Shown in pieces: positions 23,245 to 34,835 of a stretch of DNA of 64,000 bases. Numbering within the stretch: position 1 is the stretch's first letter; each line of letters starts with the position of its first letter. The position numbers were made by a program, and so were the translations under genes. The DNA lies in NCBI GenBank assembly GCA_037783545.1, contig JBBELK010000165.1:744001-808000 (forward strand), in the 5' to 3' direction. Under the pieces are notes generated by a model. It had not been told where the DNA came from. It saw only the letters and a program-made list of their open reading frames with translations, and did no database searches. Source of the DNA: Henricia sp. BOLD:AAB3569. Taxonomy: Eukaryota; Echinodermata; Asteroidea; Spinulosida; Echinasteridae.

Positions 23245-24329
23245 ATAGGTTTTGTTTACTCACACTGTAGAACGAACTTGCCATTAATTGTAATTGCAAC
23301 TCGGAAATTGTTATTTCCTAATCTGAATTTAACCTTCCTTTGGCTGTGTAAACCACAAAAATAAAAGTACGCTCTCTGACTTCATATAGTGCAGCTGAGC
23401 TAAACGTCACACAAGCATTCTCGAACTCATTGTTAACACAGTGTGATGGTGAAACATTTAAAAATGAAAATGTTTGAAGGAAGCCAAATACTTTCATTTA
23501 GAAAATACCAGTATATATTTGGCCTACACCTGCTGCTAAAGTACATACATGTACATCAAATATCACAAAATAAATAAAATAAAATAAATGTAAAACTGTC
23601 AAGTCCATCGTGTGGTGTTTGCCTTTATTTAGTGTCCTTTATACCCAAATATCTTTTTTATAAACTTTTAACATAATAAATTAACCAACTGTTGGTAAAA
23701 TATTGCCCAATTACTGTGAACAGCATTTCAGTAAAATGCCCAACCATTCGGGTATAACCAACTGCATGGTTAAAATTTGCCCAACTCAGCATTAACCAAC
23801 AGATTGGTTAAAATAAAATTAACCAATAATTGGTTAAAAAGTTTAACCAACCACGTATTAAAATTTAACCAACCTGGGTTGGTTAAGGTTTTAACCAACT
23901 GTTAGGATGTTCACCTGGTAATACATGGTTGGTTAAAATTTTAACCAAGTTGGTTAAAAATTTTAACCAACGTTCTGAGAGTGTACATAGTGAGTTCACC
24001 ATGGAGGGGTTCACACAGGTTTACTGTATAACAATACATGTATACTTTGATGTGAAAAAGGTTCGACTCATCAAAGACATCCAAGCCATTTAGTGTGGTA
24101 CAGGAAAACCTCCATGGGTACATGCACGGCGTCGCATGTAGCCTTTGTTAGGGATTCACAGCGGGGTGAGTCGCGACTGGCGCTGCTCGTCCCGTCCTCG
24201 TCGCATAACGGGTGGCGCTCCCGTTCCGGTGCGCGACTCACCCAGCTATACTCGCTAGACTTCTTTTTTGCTAGGTTTTACCGATGCGTATATATGTACG
24301 CAAACCGACAATTTCCTTTTAGTAAATCG

Positions 24330-24500
24330 GGAAAGGATGGACAAGTTGAACATGCTTCAGACCTTATGTACAAAACAGATTAGACATGCCACACATTATT
24401 CTCACACATCTCACATTAATTGTTGTCTCACTCGTAGGTTTTTCCATTAAATTTGCAGTTACTGATGCCTGATGTGTCATTTTAAGTAAACAACAGTATC
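24330..24500 (+). pseudogene. Relic resembling Ly6 gene intron 1
   Basis: CTTCAGACCTTATGTACAAAAC, followed by a TTTTTCCATTAAATTTGCAG-type piece and a GATGCCTGATGT piece, parallels intron 1 of genes C (25555-25710) and D (41470-41610). No exon is found beside it. It could instead be a dispersed repeat that also sits in the introns. Confidence 0.35.
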
Positions 24501-24890
24501 TATATATTTTTGTCATTTATTTCAAACTTTGGAGGCGACATGCAAATCGTACTACATGTACATCATTGTACATGTAGTATACTGAACCATTTACCAACGC
24601 TTACCAATGCTGATGTACAGTATATATGGAATGCGTATGCGTACAGGGGAAGGGGGTGTCAAAAAAACGCAATTCATGGGTACGTACTTTATGGACGGCC
24701 CTTTGTCATAAATGGACGCAAGTTTTGTCCATTAGGCCTATGTCACTTTCACTTCACACACGTTTGCCTTAAAAAAATCGGCTGGTAGGGCCTATAACAT
24801 TTTACAATAGAGGACAGCTGGGGAGCTGTGCAGCGGATTATTAATTATTCATAACAGGCAGTCCACTGTGACAGTGTGTGGTACATACGG
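24501..24890. other. Upstream spacer of gene C
   Basis: 24800-24890 resembles 40265-40330 upstream of gene D (GGACAGCTGGGG against GGCAGCTGGGG). A CATGTACA-rich hairpin lies at 24552-24580. No gene seen. Confidence 0.4.
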
Positions 24891-24894
24891 GATT

Positions 24895-25156
24895 TTGATT
24901 GGACAGTAAATATATACGCACCGCCAACGACAAAACCATCCAAGTTGTTGTTGAAATATTATGCAAATCACCACGCAAACCCACGCCTATGACGCCAGGG
25001 GTCTACTGCGCCTGCGTTGAAACTACGCCCATAATTGATCAAAGATAGATTACAGCGAACGTAGGGCCTACTCGCGTGAAAGCTTATTTCTCTGGACACT
25101 CGCATTCAGATCGCCTGAGTTACTCTGCAGTAAAAGATCAATTTTTGAGCCACATC
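24895..25156 (+). promoter_or_regulatory. Gene C promoter module
   Basis: CCAAT-type block GATTGGACAGTAAA then ACGCACCGCC (24897-24925), octamer ATGCAAAT (24961-24968), 196 bp before ATG, and GTTGAAACTACGCCC (25016-25030). TCTGGACACTCGCATTC (about 25093-25109) is shared with E and, in part, with A, B and D, and may mark the transcript start or 5' UTR. No TATA box. Confidence 0.6.
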
Positions 25157-28100
25157 ATGATGTCTTTCGTCTTAGCAGTTCTTGCTGCTGTAGCAATATG
25201 TGAGTAGTAACCATTGACACTGTAGAGTTTAAGTTTCGAATTAAATTCTTTCCACTAGAGCTTCGCTTAATTGTCATGCGGTAGGATCTTCCCGTCTATA
25301 ATGGCGTCGTTTAATTTAGGGACATTCATCTTGCCTTCGCAAGTTGCGCCATTGTCGGAGAACAAGAAAATAATGGTGTTTACTGGTCGCCACGTATTAT
25401 ACTTTTAATATGACTCGATAACCACCAAAACGTGCTAATATTTTAAAGGGAGTGACAAACATTCAGACATTCTCTGCCATGTCCCATAGACTTTCCACAC
25501 GGCATCTCAATGGCGATAGGTAAACGAAATTCATGCCTTGAATTGAGAAGTTGATCATGGCTTTAGATCCTGTGTGGAAAACATATGGGACTGCCTGAAA
25601 ATTTTCCAAGTGTTTCCCTCACAAAATATGATTTTCCTACTTCTAAAGTTGTCGGTTTTTCCCATCAAATCTGCATGTACCGATGCTTGGTATAAGTAAT
25701 CAACGTCTTAACTCTTGCCCATCGAAAATGTCTCGCTGCTAAAACCATGTATCCTCACCAATTTATTATACCCCATTTTCTTAATCCCATTATCATTTAT
25801 TCATCTGTAATTTTCAGTCCAGGGTGTTGATGCACAGTGCTATAACTGCACGCTGATCACCGCTGGAGGAGCAAGTGTCGGACCAGCAGGATGTGGGGAA
25901 CCATTCGATAGCACTGGAATCCAGACTGTTCCATGCTCAACCAAATGCAGTGTAAGTTGGCTTATTGGCAAATCTAATAGAATACCGAGATCTACGGCTG
26001 CCATGCATCGATCTTTCTATTAGTCTGCGAACACCACTTTCATGTAGTGGTTGGTTGTCATTTTACCTAGAAATTAGAATCACACCAAAAAATAACCAGC
26101 TGGTTGTGTCCTGTAGTAGTTTTAGATATCCTTGATTGGAAAATAAAACAAAAAAGAACTACTTACATTGCCGTTTTTCAATCAAAAACGTCTATTTCCG
26201 ACAGTCTTTGACGAAGAGATCTCTCGTTGCGACGTGACCAGCTGGTATACGAAGTTGGCTTGGGCGCGCTTTCTGCTAAATTAAGATTTGTCACGAAAGC
26301 CTAAATGCAGCAGGAGTAGGCCCTACGTATGGGGGCGCGCAACGTCATTGTCAATGTGTAATAGCACACATTTACGCCTGGAATGAAAACTACGCACTCA
26401 ACCACGTTCCCAAAGAGAAACTGATAATAATTTGTGTGCTAAAACAAACCAACAAAGTGCATGTTTTTAATCTCCCTAAACTGTCGCTGGTTTCACAAGT
26501 CTGTTTCGCAGTGTATTTTATTTTCAGTATCTAATAAAAAAAGTTGGAATTGAACAATGCTGTGATGTTTTACAGCCGCGCATTTCTCACGATGCGCCAC
26601 TTCGCATACGGCAGTAATCCACTGTGGAACTGACCAGTATTAGTAGGCAGGACAATAAACAAATTAAAAGCGCTTCTTTTAATCAAATTTTGTGTAGATT
26701 ACAAAACACTTTTGAATTTTGAATATCGGTACAGGGGTTCCTAAGTTATGGCCAAAAAAAGGTTTTGAAAAAATGACCAATTCCTACAGACAACTCAACA
26801 AATAAATGGCAAAAAAAAGAAATGTGATTTCACACCAACCTTTCTATTATATTCATCAGCTTTAAATATCTTATTTGCTCTTTTCCTGGAAGTAAATCAC
26901 CCAAACTTTACATATCAGTGTTTTTTCCCAAGTTATACACCTCATTATTTAAATACAGTGCATTAAAAAACCCAGTCAGTTCACAAACGGGCCACTTTTT
27001 AAGTCCAAATCGCCTACATTTCAAGAAGGTGTGTAGTTCAGATGCCTTATTCTTGGTCATCTGAGGCAATGTAATGTTATTTTTACATATATGAAGGTAT
27101 GCTGCCTTTATTAAAAATAAAAGTGTGTTACAAATGATACTAATTTTCATTTAATGTGAAACAGTGGCCCAAATTTGGGCCAAAAGACCAAATTTCAGTA
27201 ATTTGTTCTCTGGAGACTAAGTCCAACTAATTACATATGCAAAAAGGTCATCTCTCAGGTTCTGATGATGCTATTTAGCTGAAATGATGTCAGTAGGGTA
27301 CAGTACACAATATGAAAACAGGTTCAGAGATTGTTTTTTTTTTACTTTAAATAAATTCTTAAATGTTGAGTTTTGGGGTAAAACATATTCACGAATTTGC
27401 AGCACATAATACCAGATATTGCGGCCTGATTTCTACTGGAAAATACTGGCAGATTTCATTCCCATTTCACCTGGAGACAGACAATCGTTCCTATTTTTCG
27501 TTGAAAATTGCGCGTTTCACAAAATCGGCAGATTTTCCCATAGAAATGTACCCATTTTTTGAGCTTCGTTTCGGCCCAAAACTGTCGGCCATCGCTAAAA
27601 CGCGCAAGCAGAAATGGAAAGATCGTGTCAGAAGCTTCAAGGTGCGCCCTAAATAGTTGAGATTGGGCAAGATTTGCCAGTGAGAAATTCTCAATTTCAA
27701 CACCGGGCACCGGCACCCGCGCGCCGCCGGTCGGCCGAGCTCGAAAACCGTGAAGTGGGTAATTTCACTGATATTTGTGATAATTTGAAGTTTTTTATTT
27801 AATATTCTTGTAAAAAGAAGGCTCTAGTTTTTCATGATACCGAAAATAAAGTGTAAATTGTTGTGGAACCCTGTCAAATATCATGAACAAATTGTCCATC
27901 GTTGCACTGATCGTTGTCGTGTTTTTATGCATTAATTGTCTAGTGGAACCGTTCAGTGTGTTTGACCGGCCTATATTAGTGTACCCAGTGCGCGCGCGAT
28001 GACGTCACAGATTTCCAAGTCCGTACAACTCTATGTCCCTAACAAAGCTCGACGTGGTTTTTTTTTTCGCGAACGTACAGTTGGTGTGCCTCTGTTGGAA

Positions 28101-31100
28101 ATAGACGTTTTTGATTCAAAAACGGCAATTGTAAGTAGTGCTCTGTTTTCTAATCAATAATATCTAAAACCACTACAGGACACAACCAGCTGGAAATTTT
28201 TGGGTGTGATTTTATTTTCGAGGCAAAATGACAACCAACCACTACATGAAAGGGGTGTTTTCTGTTCCTACGGTAACCCATAGGGACAGAATCATTCTGT
28301 CTATCTTTCTATATGCTGTCGAAAAAAGTCTTCAAATCTGACGAAAACAAATTGCACTTTTTGAAAGAATGCAAGTAAATCATTGTACTAGACTGAAAAC
28401 TCGATATCTGCTTGTAGCTGAGATTGTGTGTCAAGTATATTCGTGGCCATTTAGAGCGTGAATAGTGCTGTTGTCTGGCATTTTGTAGGGTAGATCGCGA
28501 TGTGATTGCATTTCTTGGTTAAGCTTGATCGGCTTCAAAAACGACACGAAGCAAAGAATCCCTGCATATGAGGCTTGTCGAAACATTATTAGTCCCACAA
28601 CAGCAATGTTCAGTGGAATTTATGCTGTATTTGCTTTTTAAAAAAACCAACTACAAAACCGACAACAAACGACACTCCTGCATATTCAAGCACACACGGT
28701 AACACATGGGTAATTCCCAAAATTTGGGGTCAAAAAGTGTGACATGCTTTTTTAGATTTCCAAGTGTTTTTAATGATTGGAAGTGGTTTCCCAGTAGAAA
28801 ATCATTATTTTTATTTGAACAAATGCCACTCAAATTCAATGTTTTTGTGTAGATATGGCACCAAGGTTAATGCAAAATCATTCTACAGCCAATTTTCATT
28901 GGCGTAGGTAACCCGGGACGCGCATTTTTTGTTTACACCACTGCGAGGGGTAATCCTTCGTTACAGCGCACGTACTATATGAAAAGGTCGCGCATGCGTA
29001 ACAAGCCCCATAAGCCAATGATTGCAAACCGCGTGTCTGTCGACGATGATACCGGTGACTTTTCACTGAAACCGGTGACTTTTCACCACAGAAAAGAATT
29101 TGAGGGGTAGCCGATCTTGGCTTCCTCGGTTTCCTTCCTCCAAGGTTTAATGATACTACACGTAGGCTGAAAAATATGTGTTCCCTGTGAAAGTCTTCTA
29201 TATTTTCCCACCCTCGACGGGGTTTTTCCATATCAAATATGCACCTACTGACATGACTGATGTTTTTACTGGGTAATTTTAAAGAATTTTACAATTCTCA
29301 ACATCATAATTTTTTAGAAGAAGTGATTAAAAAAGTGTTTGGAGGGAACGTTTGAAAAGTGACTTTAGGACACCAAACTCCTATCCAATACCATGGAACA
29401 AATTATAAGCCTTTATGGTCTTTTGTTTTGAGGAATCAGAAAACAAAACATTGAAGTAAATGATGCTGCCCCCTATATCACAGGCCACAGTCCATTGCTG
29501 AGAATTTGTGGTCATAAGTGGTGATTTGAGTCAGAGGGTGTCGTACGTAACTGGGACACCAAACATTTTGGACCCCTAATTTTGGGAATTATCCACAGGG
29601 CTGATTTGGCTGTCCGAGGTGGGCTTAGTTGCGTGACGTCACCATCATTGGAAGTTCTATTTTTAGCATTAGTGCGGAGCGCTATTGTGGTTATGCACCT
29701 ATCAATTGTTTCCCCCCCCTCCCCCCCTCTACCCCCCCCCCCCCCCCCCCCCCCACGCTACCCCACCCCATAGGTGGGGGTTTGGTCACAATTTTCATGC
29801 CCCAGGGTGGGGCATTTGGCCCATTATCTGTGCATTTTTGTGCATTTTTGCGCATGTTTTGCACCCGAGGGTGGTGACAATCCCCACCTCTTAGGTGGGG
29901 TAGCCCGGGGGGGGGGGGTGGGGGGGGGGGGGGGGGGTGGGGGGTGGGGGGGGGGCGGGGGGCGGGGGGGGGGGGGGGGGGGTTGGGGAAACGATTGATA
30001 GGTGCATTACGGATGCCTTGTTCAAGGGCGCACAGGTATAACATGACTGAGTATCAAACCCACAACCCCACGTTTTCACCCGAGTATTGCGAGTCAACGA
30101 CCTAAACCACTCGGCCACGGTACCCCACACCATACATCATGTACGAATAGACGTTTTTTGTGGATATATTATTGCATCATTTAAATAAGAAAACTTTCCT
30201 TCTAACATGACCGCCGTGGTTGCATATTGGTCATACATTTCCTTTGAGTTCATCATGAGAATGGCGCAAGTGATGGCTATTTCGTTCCGCGCCGATATTG
30301 GATCAGATCACCTTTTGACCCATTCAAGATGGTCACGATTTTTCCAGATATAAAAAATATATTTAAAATTGAGAACAATGTCATACTAGACCTTCTGAAA
30401 CGGTGCTTCAAGCTGTTTTTCCCTGACCTCTTTTGAACTGTAGAATTTAATATTCTCAGTCCCTCACTTTGCCAAAAACGCCGACGGCTGTTTACGATCT
30501 ATATCAAAGAACACCGTGACAGATTCAATGTACTTTTATGCGAGAAAAACTTATCCATGTACGCAGGAAACATGCTGGACTATCGCTACATGTTTGGGAG
30601 AAGTGGGCGGGATAGCTTCAGTACATCTTTTATCGAAATTGGCGAATGCGTATTTCTCCTTAAAATGCGTGCTATCGGCATGCTTGATTCCTTGGTCGTC
30701 TGTCGTATGTTGAGTCTAGTTCCAATATGCCAGTAATGGTATCTGGACTAAACCCTATATGTATGTATATCTCTAGTAGTCAATCATGAAGAAGGAATCA
30801 CGTCCATAAGAAATTATTTTCGCACAAAATTTCTGCTCACGACCGTACCCTGGGAGAATTAATGTTTCGCCAAAATATGTCTAATCGACCGTGAAAGACG
30901 TTAGACAGGTTCCCGTACCCCATATAGGCGCAGGTCGACTTGACCAACTCGACCGGTGTACCAACTCGACCATTTGACCAACTCGACCGTTAGTCAAGTC
31001 GAGTTGACCTGCACCCAGTTGACCTGGGGTACAGGAACCTGTCTAACGTCTTTCACGATCGATTAGACAAATTTGGGGGAAATATGGATTCTCCTAGGGT

Positions 31101-31664
31101 TTATCGTTTGGTTTGTGGTTTATTTCATACATCTTCCCTTCATCATATCCAATCATTACAAGTTGCGTTATATAAAAATACTTCATAAGATAACAAATTA
31201 ACTTTGTTGAAAACATAACACAAATTGCTAAGGTATGCGTCTCGCATCTAGAATCTCGCATTAGTCATGTTCAGACGGCACTACCTTCGAAGGTAAAGTT
31301 AACAACGACAGTCCCACTAACAACGACGCGCAGGCATGCACACGGCCCAAATACCAAGATTTATCGTTGGTAAATCGTCGTTGTTAACTTGTAAGTAAGT
31401 GCGTCCACACGGTCACTACTTACGAGCTTACTCACGAGCGCCCATGCACTACCAACGACTTAACTTTAAGTTAAAGGCAAAGGCTCGTCAGCGTTGCGCG
31501 CGCGCCAAATTCGTACTATACGAAATACGCAGCTCCATAGCAAAGGCATGGAGCTGCGTATTTCGTGGCACGAAATTTGCGCGTGCGCATTGCTGACGAG
31601 CCTGTGCATTTAACCACCATCGTCTGAACGCACCTATTTTGACTACCAAGTCTCGCGTCTCGCG

Positions 31665-31704
<40 letters not shown>

Positions 31705-34608
31705 ACAACCAAATATCGAATACAAAATCCAGAATATATTCACCAAAGTATATTTTCCACACGGGGCTGATAAAGTGATAACAATGTTACCATTTTCCGA
31801 ACAGTCTCCAGCAAAACGGATTTATACTATCCCCTTCAACTTAAAAAGTCCAATTGATTCTGATCCAAAGCACACCTAATTTGGCTTGTTTCAACCGCGC
31901 ACCAATTAGTACCTATTTGGGGAGATAAAGAGACCCCTTTCAAAGAAAGGAACTAAAAAGTAAAGATTTTGCGCAAAAACGCATATCTTTCAATTTTGTA
32001 CCCTTCATGTTGTAAAAGAAAATTACACATTTTCTAACTGATTCTAGTCCAGGGCACACTTATGTTTGGTTCCAGCTTCAGCCGCATATTGTTATTATTA
32101 CCACTACTACATTTATATAGCGCATCTTGCATATGGATATGTTCACACGCGCTTCACATTATAATGGGTTTTTACGAAGCTAATACTCTAAACATCGAGG
32201 GTGCCGTCATTAGCAGCCGACGGCCAGCGACATCGGGGTATCCCCTTACTCTCCACGGGATCTTTTAAGTGCGTTACACAACACACTGGACCAACGGCTT
32301 TACAATCCTTCCGATGGATGGAGCAAATGTGTTTAAGTGCCTTTCTCAAGGTACCACGGGTATAGAACCTGCAACCACAAGTTTTCACCTGAGTTTTGCA
32401 AGTCAGTGGCCCAAACCACTCGGCCACAGTACCCCATATTAATGAGTACCTAATTAGAGAGTTAAAGGGACCCTTCCCCACAAAGCTAAAAGGTAAAAGG
32501 TATAAATTTGTTTTAACTTCAACCGCTCACTAATTAGTACCTGAAGGGCCCCTTCCCCAACGAAGCTATAAATTCACAAAAACAGTATAACGCACATCTT
32601 TCGAAGAATGTGTACCCTAATTAGGTACTATTTAATGTGCGACTGAAGCTAAAATCAAATTTAAGTGTGCCTCGGACTATTAGGAAATGCATTAAGAGTT
32701 GCTAATTTGTGCAACATATAGGGTACAAATTCTTTGAATGATGTGCGTAATTTGTTTTGTGAAAAATCTTTGTTTACTTTTTAGCTTTGTGGGGAAGAGT
32801 CCCTTTAACTCCCTAATTAGGTACTAATTAATATGGGGTAATGTGGCCGAGTGGTTTGGGCCACTGACTTGTAAAACTCGGGTGAAAACTTGGGGTTGCA
32901 GGTTCGATACCTGGTCATGGTATATGTGCCCTTGAGCAAGGCACTTAAACACACTTGCTCCATTCTTCGAAATGGATTGTAAAGCCGTTGGTCCAGTGTG
33001 TTGTGTAACGCACTTAAAAGATCACAGGCGCCAATGGCGCGCCACCCACCTATGTATCTCGATGTTTTAGGTGGAGTATTATCTTCGTAAAAACCATTAT
33101 AATGTGAAGCGCATGTGAACATATCCATGTGGAATAATATTCGCTGTATAAATGTAATTAAAACAAATATATAATAATAATAATAATCATCATCATCCTT
33201 AAAGCTGCAAACGGGCGACACCACGGGAAACCTTTCCCCAGAGATCACCGAAATTTCGGCAAGAATCACTCAAATTGACACCAAATTTATCTACCCAAAG
33301 CTTCCAAAAATGGTTCTAGACCTAAGAGAAATGGTTCTAGACCTAAAAAAAAATTTGTTCTTGACCTTAAAAAAAAATGGTTTTTAACATGGTTTTTTAA
33401 AAATGGTTTTAAAATGGTTTTAAAAAGTGTCGCCCTATTGGATAAAATAGAGAAGTACTGACGCGAGATGCCAGGTGCTGAACACCATACTAAGGGCATT
33501 TTGTTTTATGGAAGAAGTATGGGATCATAAATAAAAAGCCAATCGGGCATAAAGATGCATAAAATAAAGATGCTCTATACCAGCTGAGCTATGAGGCCCA
33601 GTGGTATACTCCCTCAGGTTTTCCCCACACACCAGGCAGATGGTCTACCAGCGGACTTGTGCGAGACTTTATGAGGCCCGTGTTAACCCGGACTCTGTTA
33701 GGGGTCCGGATTAACACCGTGTTAACAGATCTGTTACACTGACACATAACACACGCAGAATTGTGACCTCGCCCAATGTACTTGCACGAATTTACACCAT
33801 ATTAACAGAGCCGTTTAAAGATATATAGTCCGTGCGTTTCGGGTGTGGCATCCCCCCAAAAATGTTTTTATTGATAATTTTCTAGAAACATAACAGTTAT
33901 TCGCTTTCAAATGAGACATCAACAAAAAAATATCGACCAACGTTTATTTATCAAACAATTACTGTCAATATCTGAAATTATTAGCGGTCCGCCAATAATT
34001 CAAGGCGTATAGATTTGCCAGTCTGAGCTTCCGTGCTCAGTCTGCAACGCGCAGCGCACAGTTTTCTTCTGTTTTCTCTGTCTCAGAAAGTCTTCCGAGA
34101 CGGAAGAATGGAGATTTGAAAGCCCACCATATGATTGCAGATGGCGCGCTGCACGCACCACACCACAGACCAAACACGGGAAGTCGGACCTGGGCAAGTC
34201 GAAACAAGGCGCAAAAATGACGTTTTTCAAAGGGTTGCCGATGTCTAAAATACAAAGTATGATGTTTTTTCATTGAAATAGAGTGAATTACCGAGAACCA
34301 CGGACTGTATATCTTTAATGTTACTGTTACAGACGTTAACCTCAAACTCGGTAGCATCTGAAGGCGTGCCAGCAATCGTTGTGATACTACGTACCTGCCA
34401 CGACCCTAACACGCAGGGAGGAGCCCCATGCATCGACTTCAACAATGTTGAGGCAGCAAATGGTACAACTGTGTCTCAAACGTGCTGCACGGGGGCGCTG
34501 TGTAACGGTGGGCCGGAGTCCCCCGCAACGACACCGAGCTCAGCGGGATTTCTCACGTTCAGCGCTGCCCTGGCAGTTTTTGCACCCCTGAGTGCTTTGA
34601 TTTTCTAA
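25157..34608 (+). CDS. Gene C: Ly6/uPAR-type three-finger protein, GPI-anchored type
   Basis: Exons 25157-25199, 25818-25951 and 34333-34608 join without a frame break to 150 residues. Signal peptide: MMSFVLAVLAAVAI plus F QGVDA, cut before QCYNC. Exon 2 has Cys 1-5 (CYNC, AGC, VPC, KC). Exon 3 has Cys 6-10 (RTCHD, PCID, QTCC, LCN) and an NGT sequon. The tail (ATTPSSAG, then FLTFSAALAVFAPLSALIF) is a small-residue stretch plus hydrophobic end, as in GPI signals. Intron 2 is 8.4 kb, filled with the MITEs and SINEs listed. Because of this length, exon 3 might be used with other first exons, or exons 1-2 might be partly decayed in vivo. Both splice sites (GTAAGT, TTACAG) are good. Surface location inferred; role unknown. 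Confidence 0.85.
26030..28259. mobile_element. 2.2-kb non-autonomous element with ~180-bp inverted repeats
   Basis: The left end (ACACCACTTTCATGTAGTGG, then TTGGTTGTCATTTT) is matched inverted by the right end (AATGACAACCAACC, then ACTACATGAAAGGGGTGT). Pairing extends inward through CACAACCAGCTGG and AAAACGTCTATTTCC. The 2-kb interior has no transposase; frames at 27363-27716 on both strands look accidental. It sits in gene C intron 2. Confidence 0.82.
28260..29694. other. Gene C intron 2, anonymous part
   Basis: AT-rich sequence. 29150-29270 carries GGTTTTTCCATATCAAATATGC, faintly like intron 1 text of the family. No exon, RNA gene or element end recognised. Confidence 0.4.
29695..30005. 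mobile_element. GCACCTATCAATTG-ended MITE with C/G tracts, copy 2
   Basis: Ends GCACCTATCAATTGTTTCCC and GGGGAAACGATTGATAGGTGC. The interior has CCCCACC...GGTGGGG and long C (29719-29754) and G (29908-29982) runs. Predicted Pro- and Gly-rich frames come from these runs. Confidence 0.85.
30010..30126 (-). mobile_element. tRNA-like-headed SINE (GTGGCCGAGTGG type), 5' part only
   Basis: The minus strand reads GGGGTACCGTGGCCGAGTGG, then GTTTAGGTCGTTGACTCGC. This is the head of the family complete at 32835-33196. Its 3' body is missing where the MITE at 29695-30005 abuts. Confidence 0.75.
30127..30888. other. Gene C intron 2, anonymous part
   Basis: No exon or element recognised. Confidence 0.4.
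30889..31080. mobile_element. Foldback element with GTTAGACAGGTTCC arms
   Basis: AAAGACGTTAGACAGGTTCC on the left is inverted on the right as GGAACCTGTCTAACGTCTTT. Between them lie repeats of CAACTCGACC and GACTTGACC, shared with introns 2 of genes A and B. Confidence 0.8.
31081..31471. other. Gene C intron 2, anonymous part
   Basis: Contains inverted words around AACAACGAC/GTCGTTGTTAA (31290-31390) that suggest another decayed foldback element. Nothing coding. Confidence 0.35.
31472..31611. mobile_element. Foldback MITE (GGCTCGTCAGC family), copy 1
   Basis: Inverted ends TAAAGGCAAAGGCTCGTCAG and CTGACGAGCCTGTGCATTTA. Inner arms TACGAAATACGCAGCTCC and GGAGCTGCGTATTTCGTG. Other copies at 36836-36914, 38084-38194 and 59042-59175. 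Confidence 0.88.
31651..31704. repeat. Seven-bp microsatellite (TCTCGCR)n
   Basis: About seven to eight units of TCTCGCG or TCTCGCA in tandem. Related words TCTCGCATC occur at 31241-31256. Confidence 0.9.
32086..32435 (-). mobile_element. tRNA-like-headed SINE, complete, inverted partner
   Basis: On the minus strand: head GGGGTACTGTGGCCGAGTGG, spacer, then CTTGAGAAAGGCACTTAAAC and GTAAAGCCGTTGGTCCAGTG. The 3' end ATGCGCTATATAAATG is followed by a TAATAATAAC-type tail. It forms an inverted pair with 32835-33196. Confidence 0.85.
32835..33196 (+). mobile_element. tRNA-like-headed SINE, complete
   Basis: The head GGGGTAATGTGGCCGAGTGG and box-B-like GGTTCGATACC precede a body with CTTGAGCAAGGCACTTAAAC and GTAAAGCCGTTGGTCCAGTG. 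The 3' end has TCGCTGTATAAATG and an (ATA)n(ATC)n tail at 33165-33196. Flanks CTAATTAGGTACTAATTAAT (right copy) and its complement beside the left copy show that a larger unit was duplicated in inverted orientation. Confidence 0.87.
33197..34332. other. Gene C intron 2, last part, with tRNA-half and repeat
   Basis: 33294-33442 (GCTTCC...GGTTCTAGACCTAAGAG) is a repeat shared with 57831-58025. 33566-33600 on the minus strand reads GGGCCTCATAGCTCAGCTGG, a tRNA 5' half without a 3' half. 33680-33810 has TGTTAAC words in inverted order. 34313-34332 is the polypyrimidine-like acceptor region of exon 3. Confidence 0.5.
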
Positions 34609-34835
34609 GCATTCAGAAAGCCCAGGTACATTCTGCCCCGATACTGATGCCAGATGTGAAAACAAATGGTCCGAAAGCAGAATAGATAAACACAAATAAT
34701 TCCTCAAGTGTGTTTGGCTGCAGTTGAACTGTTGGGATATACGTAACCCCATATATAAAAGCATGATTTAATTGGCAATATGGATGCGCAACAACTTTAT
34801 TAGGCTGACATTTTAAATGTGACTACTAGCGTAAT

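Larger units (their letters stand above)
21372..23983. mobile_element. 2.6-kb foldback element with TA duplication
   Basis: Ends CACTCTCAAAACGCTGGTTA and AACCAACGTTCTGAGAGTG are inverted. Subterminal regions are rich in (G)GTTGGTTAAAA words in opposite orientations (21380-21620 and 23690-23970). TA flanks both ends (21370-21371, 23984-23985), and the paralogue at 19324-19325 has a single TA with no insert. No transposase is encoded. TA duplication suggests mobilisation by a Tc1/mariner-type enzyme, which is an inference. Confidence 0.88.
20675..24330. repeat. Duplicated anonymous segment, copy 2, split by an insertion
   Basis: Homologous to 18834-19640. The homology stops at 21371 inside GCCTA and resumes at 23984 with TACATAGTGAGTTCACC. 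A direct ~19-bp repeat (GCAGGAACAAAATGTTTAAA-like) stands at 20837-20885. A GC-rich hairpin at 24161-24243 (GGGTGAGTCGCG against CGCGACTCACCC) is extra to this copy. Confidence 0.75.

Noticed and set aside
27363..27716. Overlapping 70-97 codon frames on both strands
   Set aside because: Interior of a non-autonomous element, no transposase or host motif, and opposite frames overlap as expected by chance.
29685..30133. Proline- and glycine-rich frames on both strands
   Set aside because: They are translations of C/G tracts within a MITE.
33566..33600. tRNA gene on the minus strand
   Set aside because: Only the 5' half (D arm side) is recognisable.
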